The position numbers and the translations under genes were made by a program. Shown piece after piece: positions 12,085 to 22,260 of a DNA stretch of 64,000 bases (position 1 is the first letter of the stretch; each line of letters opens with the position of its first letter). Where the stretch lies: contig WTPW01000758.1 in NCBI GenBank assembly GCA_009809945.1, positions 122,450 through 186,449 of the forward strand, read 5' to 3'. The notes beneath the pieces were generated by a model. The model searched no databases. It saw only the letters and a list, made by a program, of their open reading frames with translations, and was not told where the DNA came from. Origin of the DNA: Gigaspora margarita (taxonomy: Eukaryota; Glomeromycota; Glomeromycetes; Diversisporales; Gigasporaceae).

Positions 12085-13715
12085 TAGGCTTCCGCAAGGG
12101 CTCGGGCTACCCACGGGTACCCTGAGGGTAGTACCACACAGACCGGGTTAGGGTATTGATTTTTGGGTCCTAGGGTAAGGGTAAGGGCTCAAGTACTGAG
12201 CCCTTATATAGATAGGGTAGGGCTAAAAAGCAACAGTACCCTACCCTCGTACCCGCGAATACCCGGTACTAAACAACCTATCAATTATAATCCAGGCTCT
12301 ATCAGGTTCTATCGCAGTATGTTACATGGATTATCTTTGCATAAAAAAAATCGACATTTTTTTTTCTTTGGTTTAACCCCACATTAATAATATGGATGTC
12401 ACGTACGCACTAAATACCAACGCGTAACCAACGTACTAATTAACAACGCACTAATTACCAATGCACTACTTACCAACGCACGCACTAATTACCTGCATTC
12501 TAATCTACCAACAGACGTACTAAATACGCTAACAACTCACTGAGCTACCAGTATACTGAGCTGCCAACACATTGAGCTACAGTACCAACGTACTGAATTA
12601 CCAACCAAGAAAAGTGGAAGGCTATTAAAAGCCATAGGCAAGATATTAGTATTGTTGCAACTTTTTACTCATTATACTGGAACGTTAAAAGCTAACAATA
12701 CTATATTAATACCATAGCATCTACTACTAATATAAAATCACAAAGTCATGGAAGATTTCACAGACGATGATGCCCATAATTATGATAATTATGATGGGCG
12801 TCAACTCGGTTACTAGCTTAACCACTTGTTCTAAAAGCATTAATAGCGCAACTAGTGAAACTGTCAGTGAAGTCACCAGCGAAATCACCAGCGAAATCAC
12901 CAGCNNNNNNNNNNNNNNNNNNNNNNNNNNNNNNNNNNNNNNNNNNNNNNNNNNNNNNNNNNNNNNNGTCCCCCGTTTGGGACCCTTTTTTTTTGTTAAA
13001 AGAAAAACAATCGGTATCACTATTGATACGTATCGATATATAATTTATAACAGTATTATTAATAACGATAAATATATTTATTAAATTTATCAGGTTCAAA
13101 ACGATTCAACTCATTAAAAAGACAGGAAATTGCCTGAAATTTCACAAGCTGTCTATAAATTATTAATAACAAATTTACGTTCGAAAATTTTATGTTCGAA
13201 AATTTTATGTTAATATGAAATTTTGAGTGTTCAACTAATAGAATATATAAATGTATTAAAAAAAATTCGTACGTTAAGTATAACCAAAAAATTTACTGGA
13301 ACTTTTGTGAAAAATCGAGCGTAACTTTTTAGAGATAGTTCTTATAAAGAGATTTCGCTTAAAAGAAATTAGAAAAACAAGCGCATATTTAGGAAATCTT
13401 TTAAAATTTTGTACTTTTCTTTATAATTAATTAAAAATTATATTTTAATTAATCATTTTTGCTGATAAAAATCTGATCTTATTTTAAAGATATAATTTTT
13501 TTGTTATGTAATATATGTACTCGCATTAGCCTATAACCACTTGCGGGTATTTTGTGGGCAGTTCGGAGGGTACCCTAGCTCATATGGAACGGGTACGGGT
13601 ACTAGATTCTGAACCCTAGGGCAAGGGTAGGGCCCGGATAGTTAAGCCCTTTTATAGGCGGGTAGGGTCAGGGTATTGCTAGTACCCGGCCCTACCCGGC
13701 CCTTGCGGAAGCCTA
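12085..13715. mobile_element. Non-autonomous hAT-like DNA transposon inserted in the retroposon
   Basis: A perfect 17-bp TIR, TAGGCTTCCGCAAGGGC, occurs at both ends, flanked by an exact 8-bp direct repeat GTTTCAGC (12077-12084 and 13716-13723). An 8-bp TSD is diagnostic for hAT among common superfamilies. The subterminal 150 bp on each side are rich in GGGTAGGG / CCCTACCC and GGGTACC blocks, like hAT subterminal repeats. The interior has a degenerate minisatellite at 12385-12610 (ACCAACGYACTAATT units) and a 12-bp repeat GAAATCACCAGC at 12870-12904 that runs into the N gap. No transposase frame is visible. Confidence 0.85.
12905..12967. other. Assembly gap (63 N) in a 12-bp tandem repeat
   Basis: The gap begins inside perfect GAAATCACCAGC repeats, so the missing sequence is probably more of the same array. 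The open frames crossing it are N artefacts. Confidence 0.9.
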
Positions 13716-14605
13716 GTTTCAGCAGCATGTACCAAGAAGAGAGAGTCCATTCAGCACTTAAAGCTGGGCCAACTGACCCTTTCGAGCTAACTAGTTTGAA
13801 AGTTTGAGGATACTGAGGAAGGACTGATAGGAAGGTTGTGGTGGGTATCGGGATTGAAGTGAACCTCACAAGGGCAGAAGTAGATAATAGTAGGGGTTTA
13901 ATGGTTAGGCCTGACCCCAAGTATCAGTATGATGCAGATGCGTAAGTTATCGAAGTGTAGGTAATACCTGTATGGGACAGGGACTGCTCTACCAAGTGTA
14001 CTGCGAAGATAAATTAGTCCTAAGGGGATTCCACACAGTATCCGGAACTGGCCTTGACTAATATATGTAGCAGAGAACTGTACTGGTGATACAAGTAGGA
14101 TTAACAGGCGAAGCATGAACCAAAGGGTTTAAATAGACAACCCCCTAGTTGGGTTGTAGGTATGACAATTAGTGTAAAACCTTCGGACAACTACTTAAAT
14201 TAGACAACCAAAAGTTGTACGTGTAGCTAGTTGTACTCTCATCAATGTAACAAATGTCAGGTGTCCAAAGATGCGCCCTTGATCTGGTTGCTTGAATAAA
14301 AGCCTTTTCCTATAGCGGTAACTTTGATACAGAAAAAAAATAAATAAATAAATAAACTAACAATACTAGTATATGATTCTTTTTTAAGAGCAAACTAGAT
14401 GATTTAGCTAAAAGTAAGTTTGGTAAATGCAGTTTTGATTTGGCTATAATTCTCACAGGCTTAATTTGTATATATTAACTACTTGATATTGCTATCAACA
14501 AACTGTTCAAAAATAACTTGTGCAAAGAATAGTATAATTGAATAGGAAAAGGTAGTACTAGAAATACTATATAGGAAATTTTTGCTATACTTAAATAGAT
14601 AATAT

Positions 14606-15202
14606 ATGCATATGATTAAAATTTTTTTAAAAAAATTTTCTAATAAAATAATTATAGAATCTTTTAAAACTTGCAAAATTTTTGATAATTTAAATAAATC
14701 AAATTCTGATTTAAAAATTATTAATCTTTGCAATACTAATAATAAATTGAATTCTGATTTGGAAGTTATTAATTTTTGTAATACTAACAATAATGATAAT
14801 AATATCAGAAGGAATGAACATAGTGAATTCAGAACCCCGAAATATATATAGATAGGTCAAGTTAATTATAAAATTACTAAAAATAGAAAGATCTATAAAA
14901 AAAACTTTAAAAAGAAGCAAAAAAATTACTAAAAATAAACAAGATCTGTATAAAAACCCCTAAAATAAACAAACAAACTAATACCTGACCTATCTATGTA
15001 TATTTCAGGGTCCTGTGAATTCATTTATTATCAAAATTTGGCAAAAATTAAAAATTTTGCTACAATAAATAATCTTGAATATAACTTTCAAAATAGAATT
15101 GAAGTTGATAATACTAATAAAAACAATGATATTAATAGTAATGATTATGTTAGTAATTTAGTTATATTAATGATAATTAAGATATTAATGATGTATAATT
15201 AA
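14606..15202 (+). pseudogene. Asn-rich hypothetical frame interrupted by a MITE
   Basis: The frame from ATG 14606 reads MHMIKIFLKKF..., with a duplicated segment (IINLCNTNN, then VINFCNTNN) and Asn-rich DNA up to EHSEF at about 14830, where a 184-bp MITE begins. After the MITE and its 8-bp TSD the same frame continues (IYYQNLAKIKNFATINN...) to a stop at 15202. Excising the MITE plus one TSD copy (192 bp) keeps phase and would give roughly 135 codons. I recognise no domain. AT-rich DNA readily gives Asn/Ile/Lys-rich frames, so this may never have been a gene. Confidence 0.35.
14831..15014. mobile_element. MITE with AGGACCC ends and 8-bp TSD
   Basis: The left end AGAACCCCGAAATATATATA and the right end in complement (AGGACCCTGAAATATACATA) continue as inverted AGATAGGTC. 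The direct repeat GTGAATTC flanks it at 14823-14830 and 15015-15022. The same family occurs at 48295-48772, also with an 8-bp TSD. Non-coding. The 8-bp TSD suggests hAT-type mobilisation. Confidence 0.8.
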
Positions 15203-15452
15203 GATAATATTGTGATTATATTTTTATTTAAAAACAATTATTATAAAATGCACTTATAGCGTTTTACTACCATAGATAAATTAGATTTGCAAATCTGTGT
15301 AAAAAAACAAAATAATAAATTTTTATAAAACAAAAAATAAATTTTGATTACTTTAGAATTAGAGTGAGGGCTAAAATTTTATTGGGCATTAGTATATACA
15401 AAATTTATAGCAAAGAATTTTTTTTATTAGAGCCCCAAAGTTGGTTTCATAA
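15023..15452. other. AT-rich non-coding sequence
   Basis: Apart from the tail of the Asn-rich frame, nothing recognisable up to the next MITE. Confidence 0.5.
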
Positions 15453-15739
15453 GGGGGCATCCATAAATAACGTTATGCTTGAGGGGAGGTCCCCCAAAAT
15501 ATAATGATTTTCCAATATGTAGGGGGGTTCCTCCTAACATAACACAATTTTTTTATAAAAATTTGTCTAAAACTTGATCCAGTGGTCCAAATTGGATGGT
15601 TTGGTACCATTCGAATCGTCTCGAGGAGAGGATCGAATGGTACTAATTTTATTTGATTTGGATTACTGGATCACGTTTTATTAATGAAATACTATTGGTT
15701 ACTATGTAGGGATACATAATGTTATTTATGGATGCCTCC
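15453..15739. mobile_element. MITE, TAA TSD, carrying the CTCGAG/TGAG module
   Basis: The left end GGGGGCATCCATAAATAACG and the right end in complement (GGAGGCATCCATAAATAACA) are flanked by TAA on both sides (15450-15452, 15740-15742). Its centre (15568-15680) is a ~105-bp imperfect palindrome: TTGATCCAGTGGTCC, then ACCATTCGAATCGTCTCGAG and GAGGATCGAATGGT, closing with GGATTACTGGATCA. Non-coding and PIF/Harbinger-like by TSD. Confidence 0.8.
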
Positions 15740-15939
15740 TAAGCAAAATTTTGAGATATGAATATTTTTTAAAAAAATAAACAAAAACAAAATTTTATGT
15801 TACACCTAATTTTAAATTTTAATTGGCTATTCTAATAGTTTTATGTAGTATAATGTAAAACACTATAGGTGCGTTTTAGTAAAACTTTTTAGAAATATAG
15901 AAATTAAACTGTATTAATAAATTTATTATTAGAGCAATA

Positions 15940-16601
15940 TTCCTTAAACCGTCTAGCAGGCAAATTTGCCTGCTTAAATCATTTTTAAAAGGTTTTTTTA
16001 AGTTTTTTAAAATTTATTTAAGCTTGACCCCCCTATTTATTGAATAAAAATTAAAAATATTTCTTTTATAAATAATAGATTTGAATTTTATTATTCTATT
16101 TTTAATTTTGATCAAGATATTACATTTTTAACAAAACTTATTTTTTAATTTTACTATTAAAATTTTAAAAAGTTTCTTAAATTTTATATGTTCTGAAGAG
16201 AAATTTTTTAGTTACTACTAAGTAAAGTCTAAATTTTGCTTAATAAATTATAAAAGTTATAATAATAAAAGTAGTTTAATTTTAAATTGTCTACAACTTT
16301 AAATTAAGATAATAGAAGTTAAATCTTAAATTTTTATTAAGTAAAACTAAAAAAAAAAGAAAAAAAATTTTAAAATTAAAATTTTTTTAAAAATTATAAA
16401 ATTTTCTTTTATAAGCAATCTCAAATTTTTTATAAATATTAAGCAAATAAAATAAAGTTTTAAATAACATATAATCATAGTTTTTATTTAAAAAAAAATT
16501 ATAAAATATTTTTATTTTTTAAAAAATAGATCAGATATGAATTTATAAAATTTAAGCAGGCAAATTTTCCTGCTTATCTGGATGGTTTAAGGGATAAATT
16601 T
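15940..16601. mobile_element. TIR element, ends with AGCAGGCAAATTTGCCTGCT
   Basis: The left end TTCCTTAAACCGTCTAGCAG continues into AGGCAAATTTGCCTGC, which is itself palindromic. The right end in complement reads TCCCTTAAACCATCCAGAT, then AGCAGGAAAATTTGCCTGC. The interior is AT-rich and non-coding. Related end sequences occur near 57110-57150 and 59380-59420. TSD unclear (TA at least). Confidence 0.65.
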
Positions 16602-17024
16602 TATATTGCACAATTAATTAGAATATTATTCAAAATCAAATATGCAATAAGGCTGTTATTCAGAATCAAAGTTATATAAAATATGCAATAAAACTGTTAG
16701 AGTCATGAAGCAAAGAATAAAAAAAAATACTATTAGAAAAAGAAAAAAAAAGTAACAATGACTGGCACTTTATTAAGTGAATTATAGTTAGAATACAAAA
16801 AAAATTTTAAAAATGTAATACAGTTGGTTATTAAATTTGACTCTTAATTGTACAACTTAATAAAATAAAGTTATTCTACAGTAGCTTTTAAATATCTGTT
16901 ATATGTACTTAAATTATGAATTTTAATTATTTTTTTTTTGTGTTAAAGTTCTCATTATAGAAATGAGTTTTTTATTCAAGCCTGGGATCAAGGGGTTCTT
17001 TTTGGTATAAATTTTAATTACTTA
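16602..17024. other. Non-coding, nothing recognised
   Basis: AT-rich sequence without an open frame, an RNA gene or clear repeats. Confidence 0.5.
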
Positions 17025-17762
17025 GGTTAAAAGGGAATATTGTAACAAAGAAAGATATTGTAACAAATTGTGATATCTTGTGATTCTGTAATTAGAATTG
17101 AACAAATTTAAACTATTAGAATCCTCTCATCAAGAGAAATTGAATAGTACCAATTTCATCTGATTCTGATTACTAGGTCACAAGATATTCAAATTAATGC
17201 AACTTTTTAATATATATATTTTAATTTTTAATTAAAATTTTTATACTTATGTAGTCAGAACCAAGCAATTTTTATACCAATTGATTTTTCTTATTGAGAG
17301 AAGTCGATTGGTATAAGAAATGTACAATTTTGTTTATAAGATTATAAGAAATCTATATCTTAAGGTAAAACATATAAAAATAGTAATAAAAGAGGTATTT
17401 TGATAAATTGTTATATCTTGTGACAGTCTTGTGACCCTGTGATTAGAATTTGATAAGTTTGATATCATCTGACTCCTCTCGATGAGAGGAATTGAATGGT
17501 GTAAATTTTATTTGATTCTAATTATAGAATCCCAAAATATTATGATTTGTCAGAATATCCCAGTATCCAAATTTTCTATTTTTTTTAATAAACTTTCAAA
17601 TTAAGATATTTTGGGATCTAGTAATTAGAATCATATGATTTTAGTATTATTTGATTCAACTTAATATAACAAATTACAGATACCAAAAATTTTTACTTTC
17701 GATTAATAGATTATATGATATGATCAAAATATTATCAATTCATCATAATATTCCTTTTTACC
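17025..17762. mobile_element. TIR element, TTA TSD, carrying module copies
   Basis: The ends GGTTAAAAGGGAATATT (left) and GGTAAAAAGGAATATT (right, complement) are flanked by TTA at 17022-17024 and 17763-17765. Module copies lie at about 17070-17175 (CCTCTCATCAAGAGAAATTG) and 17423-17540 (CCTCTCGATGAGAGGAATTG). Each is bracketed by CTTGTGATTCTGTAATTAGA-like and GATTACTAGGTCACAAG-like sequence, and a further half copy lies at 17600-17650. Non-coding. Confidence 0.75.
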
Positions 17763-18114
17763 TTATATATGCTAATATAAGTATACATTTATAAAATTAG
17801 AAGTTTTCTATTTTGCTTTGGAAGTACTTAGGTATGTACAAATTACAAAGATGTTTATTTTTGGGGTGCTTATTTTAGAGAAATATAGTATGAATTTTGA
17901 GTTATTAGATAATAAAATTCAAAAAATATTAATATCAAATCTCTTTTTTAATAAATCTTTGTACCAACTTTTTTACTGCATGAAAGTAAAGTAATTTATG
18001 TGTTTTTATATAGGAAAAATCTCAAATATATATATATTATACTATATTATAATTCTGAATACTAATTTTGACCAAAGATTTAGGTTATATATGCTTTTGA
18101 TCATGTGATTTGCA
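17763..18114. other. Non-coding, nothing recognised
   Basis: AT-rich spacer with no repeat or gene that I can support. Confidence 0.5.
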
Positions 18115-18425
18115 TAACCAAAATAGCCAATCAAATTTTGAACTCAAAGTAGGTTCAATTTAAACCAAAGTTCTGGCCCAAATGAACCTAAAGTAAACCA
18201 AATTCTGGTTAAAATAAACCCAAAGAAGTTCAAATGAACCCAAAGTTGGTTCAAATAAACCCGAAGTGGTTCAAAACAAATGAACCCAAATTGGTTTAAT
18301 TGAAACAAATTCTGGTTTAAATAAACTGAATTGGTTCAATTTGAACCAAATTCTGGATCAAATGAACAGAAAGTGGTTCAAATTGAACCAAATTCTGGTT
18401 TAGATAAACTTGAAGTATAAATTGT
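18115..18425. repeat. Minisatellite based on TTGGTTCAAATGAACCCAAA
   Basis: About a dozen degenerate copies of a 20-26-bp unit. TTCAAATTGAACC and GGTTCAATTTGAACCAA make many local inverted repeats. It has no coding sense in any frame. Confidence 0.8.
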
Positions 18426-18765
18426 TGAAAAACCATCTTGCCAGCCAGTAAAAAATAATACAGCAAAAATAATAATAAATAAATAAAAATAAATAAAATA
18501 AAGTTTTTTTTTAAAAATAAAAAATCTTTTCTTTAAAAAAAGAGATTTACATATAAAAAAAGTTATAAATTTTGATAGTATCATATAAAACCACCTTGCC
18601 AATTGGTAAAAAATAAATATAGCAAGAATAATAAATAAATAAAATAAAGTTTTTTTTTTGAAAATAAAAAATATCCCTTTAAAAAAAGATATTTACATAT
18701 ATATTATATCATATTTACATATAAATAAGTTATAAACTATATATATAGTATCATATATTACATAT
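18424..18765. repeat. Tandem duplication, two ~170-bp units
   Basis: Units start near 18424 and 18590. They share CCATCTTGCCAGCCAGTAAA / CCACCTTGCCAATTGGTAAA, A-rich DNA, AATAAAGTTTTTTTTT, AAAAAAAGAKATTTACATA and AGTATCATATA. Non-coding; the 74-codon minus frame here is a by-product. Confidence 0.75.
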
Positions 18766-20164
18766 AAATGTATTAAGTAATATACATATACGTTAGGAGA
18801 TATGTATATTGACTAGGTAATTCATATTGTAGTTAAGATAAATAAGATAAAATATAAAAACGAATGAATGATAATTTATGTTCTTCATCATCCGTCTATT
18901 TTAAATATTATACTTTGTCTTAAAAAATATATAAATAATATAAATCTATAATACAGTATTAATAATATTAAATTAATTTAATATACAATAGCTATCCTAT
19001 TTAATTTGGCAAAATAATATCAATATTAGTTGGTATTAAAAAACTTCAGAGTAATTTTGATAGCAATTTAATAAATTAATTAAATTAATTTGATTACCTT
19101 TAAATCTGAATTAAAATTCCATATAGTATTCTTTCAAAGTAAGCCAAACAGTTAAATCTAAATTGTGTCTTCAAGTATTCTAATATAGTAAAGATATGGT
19201 GTAGATAGGCTGTTTTGCTATTTTTAACATGCTTAACTCTAAGGCCCGAAGCAAACTGCATTAAGTTATATTTAAAAAAACTGATATTTGAGTTGTTTTT
19301 ATTTTTACTACTTTAACTTAGCTTTTATAATAAAATATATAGATAATTTTAAATTATTATTATTTGCTTAGTTGTAACTAATATTTAGAGTGCCTTATTT
19401 TTTAACAATAGTTATCTTTAAAGCCAAATTGATGGCTATTAATTAAAAAGTAGAAATTATACTAGATATTTATATATATTTTGAAATGCATAGATAATTT
19501 TGTTTTCTTTATTACTTACGGAATTAATAGTAGGGCTCAGTAGGATAATTTAAAATAGTAATAGCGGATTGAGAGGTAGTAAGAAAATAGAGCAGGAACA
19601 AAGAAAGAGCACAAAAGGTATCAAATATTGTATATATATGTAAATGTTTGTGAACCATGTCTCCAAGACTATAACTTAACTTTAGTTATTTTCTTATTGA
19701 ACATGGCAATCACAGTTTTTTTGTACCTCCTTATATGATTTTAGCATATGTTTTATTCAAATAATATATAGAGCGCGCAACAACTCTCTAGAGTCAGGCA
19801 GAGCCAAATCAAAGGGTGGCACCACCATTCCATACCCTGACCCATTGGTAGCTAGTGCGGACTATTAACATTTGCCGACTGCTAACCGTTGAGCCAGAGT
19901 GCAGATGGGGGCCTAAAAAATACGAAAATTTGGATGCCATTTCTAAAAGCTGTTTTGCATATCATCGAACAATAACGGAGGATATAATAAGAATTGTTAA
20001 GGGAAAATATATCCCTTGTATTTTTTGAATATTTATGTTCTCACACTATATTTATCATTATAGTGATCCCTGAACTATATTCTTATTATTGTAGAAGGTA
20101 AACTTTTACATGCCAATACACATCCTAATAGCATGACTGACAGCAAAACTAAACTTAAGCTTTA
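18766..20164. other. Non-coding; possible tRNA-like segment near 19785-19925
   Basis: Mostly featureless AT-rich sequence. Positions 19785-19925 are GC-richer. On the minus strand they contain TGGCTCAACGGTTAGCAG, which fits a Pol III box A, but no good box B follows at tRNA spacing. It is perhaps a degraded SINE head (weak). Confidence 0.35.
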
Positions 20165-20345
20165 AATACCACTTGCCCACATTTTGTATAAAAATACTTC
20201 ATTCAGGTTCTTGGGAATCGAACACTAATTCCCAACAACTTTATATACCCACTTGCCCACATTTCTTATTAAATACTTCATTCAGGTTCTTGGGAATCGA
20301 ACCCTAATTCCCAACAACTTTATATACCTACTTGCCCGATAAACT
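20165..20345 (-). repeat. Two tandem copies with box-B-like GGTTCGATTCCC
   Basis: The ~97-bp unit (CACTTGCCCACATTT, then TACTTCATTCAGGTTCTTGG, GAATCGAACCCTAATTCCC, CAACAACTTTATATACC) is repeated twice and begins a third time. On the minus strand it contains GGGTTCGATTCCCAAGAACC, a good Pol III box B / T-arm. It looks like part of a tRNA-derived SINE. Confidence 0.6.
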
Positions 20346-20714
20346 GTTTATTAAATTATTTGAATTAGGGTTCTGCATGCCCGTTATGTGTCTGGCATTT
20401 TCATACCCAGAACTTTGTACCCATGACTATTCTTAGTTCATGCCATAAAATTTTTGTTGCCACTTTTTTACTCACAGGCATAAATTACCTGACATAAAAA
20501 TTTTTCAAATTTATATAAATACAGATTTATGTCTTTGTAAGCATAGCACAAAGGTGCTAGCCAAAAATTATTCAGTGCCTATGTGCTTATGGGCACTGGC
20601 ATAGCATGAGTTACTGGTGTTCGACATGATGCCTATATGCCGGCAGCATTTGCAGACCCCAATTTAAATGTTACAAGATGTTACAACCCCATGTGGGATT
20701 TAAGATAGCTATTG

Positions 20715-22260
20715 TATCTCCCAGATCTAATTTCGAGAATTGAACCCTAATTCCCATTACATGGTAACACTTCTACCATTGAACATAAGTAAATAATTTA
20801 ATGTTGGCATACCAAGCAGAAACCCAAAGGTTACTATAAATATGTCCTTTTTGAAAGGTAGAGCTTTATTTGGCATGTATTATCTCTTCGATAACTAGGT
20901 AGTAATTGCATTATAGTATTCGCAGTTTAATAATAACAGTACTAGTGGAACCTACCAGGCACTGTATCTAGTACTATAAGCAGACTATTTTGGAGTTCTT
21001 GGCATATTTTGCACAACTCACATTAATTATAGAATAGCATCAGCTATTTTATTATTCGATGCCAATGTACCTCAGAAATAAACCCGTTTAACCCACTTTT
21101 TTTAGGACAAAGGTTTTGGTTCCCTACCGTAATGGGTTCTACCGAAGATAGAAATTCTACATGATATAGTAGTACAGACCAAATGGTCTGCTTCGATAGA
21201 GTGAACCTTAATACCCTCTAATTTTAAAATTTTGTTTGTACTGCAATAGTTACAGAACCTAAAAAAGCTCTGTTTATTATTGATTTCCACGTCAAGATTG
21301 AACAACTTTCTATCGGTTGCTTTTCTTGGACGTTAGTAACCATGTTTAGGTTCTTTTTTGGGTATCGAATCCTAACTCCGTTACCTGTCAACATCTTGTT
21401 GACACACAATTTATAATGTTAACCAAGCCAAATCTGAGGGTTGTTGGCTTTTAATAAACATACCCTTTTAGCCAGTAATTATAGCATTCACAGTTTAATA
21501 TGCTTGATTAACATTAATATAGCTACAGTACTAGCGGGACCAACCAGGTACTGTATCTAGTACTATGGGCAGGTTACTTCAGAGCTAACCCACATTAATT
21601 ATAGTATCGGTTATTTTATTATTCGATACCAATGTACTTCAGAAATAAGCCTGTTTCGACCCTTTTTTTTTTATAACAAAGGGTTTGGTTTCCCTACTGT
21701 GATGGTTCTACCGAAGGTAGAAATTCCACATCTATAGTAGTACAAACCAAACGGTCTGCTCCGATGCCCTCTAATTATTGTTAAAAAATGTTTGTACTCA
21801 ATCTGGTTACGGAACCTCAAAAAGTACTGCGTATTTGTTATTAATTCCCACGTCAAGATTGAGCAACTTTCTATTGGTTGCCTTTCTTGGATGTTAGTAA
21901 CCATTTTAGGTTCTCTTTTGGGAATCGAGTCCTAATCCCGTTACCTGTCAACATCCATTCTGCCATTAAAAGTTAATGAAGCAGAATCAAATAATTTATT
22001 GTTGACACACGTTATAACAAGCCAAATCTTAGGTTGTTGGCTTTTAAACATACCCTTTTACGTACGTAGAAGGGAAGAACTATCTCTAGAATTACCATGA
22101 ATTACCATGGTTAGCCAAGTAGTAATTATACCGCCCACAGTTTATGCATATTAATGCGACTACTGGCAACACAACCATGTATCTAATATTTTGGATAAAC
22201 TGTTTCAAAGTTCTTTGGTATAATATCCTTCGAACCTATCCACAGTTATCCCAGATGACA
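20715..22260 (-). repeat. Tandem array of ~550-600-bp units with tRNA-like heads
   Basis: Two units (about 20815-21410 and 21425-21990) and a partial third (about 22030-22260) share several blocks: AGTAATTATAGYATTCRCAGTTTAAT, a GGTACTGTATCTAGTACTA block, TTATTTTATTATTCGAT.CCAATGTAC, CGTCAAGATTGARCAACTTTCTAT and GTTACCTGTCAACATC. On the minus strand the unit ends carry GTAACGGGATTAGGACTCGA-like box B sequence. At 20715-20785 a better tRNA-like segment appears: TTCAATGGTAGAAGTG, a CAT-anticodon-like loop, then GGTTCAATTCTC. This suggests a tRNA-derived SINE family amplified locally. The short minus-strand ORFs are repeat-derived. Confidence 0.55.

Larger units (their letters stand above)
11704..14365 (+). 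mobile_element. Retroposon with tRNA-like head and 16-bp TSD, split by a hAT-like element
   Basis: A 16-bp direct repeat AAATAAACTAACAATA occurs at 11704-11719 and 14350-14365. Between them, the left part starts GGGGTGTGGTGACTTAGAG and has a box-B-like GGTTCAAATCC at about 11777 with box-A-like sequence upstream, i.e. a tRNA-like Pol III head. The right part ends in a (TAAA)n tail. Removing the hAT-like insertion (12085-13715 plus one TSD copy) leaves about 0.98 kb, continuous with the related copy on the minus strand at 47231-48098 (ACATGTGTTTCAG joined to AGCATGTACCAAG). A tRNA-like promoter, A-rich tail and long TSD fit a SINE mobilised by LINE machinery. I see no reverse transcriptase. 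Confidence 0.85.

Noticed and set aside
11947-12387. Frames of 60-84 codons in the GC-richer part of the retroposon/hAT nest.
   Set aside because: They cross the insertion boundary at 12085 or lie in subterminal repeats, so they cannot be old coding sequence.
12727-13099. Open frames with TSEITSEITS or AGDFAGDF repeats.
   Set aside because: Product of a 12-bp tandem repeat and an N gap inside a non-coding hAT-like element.
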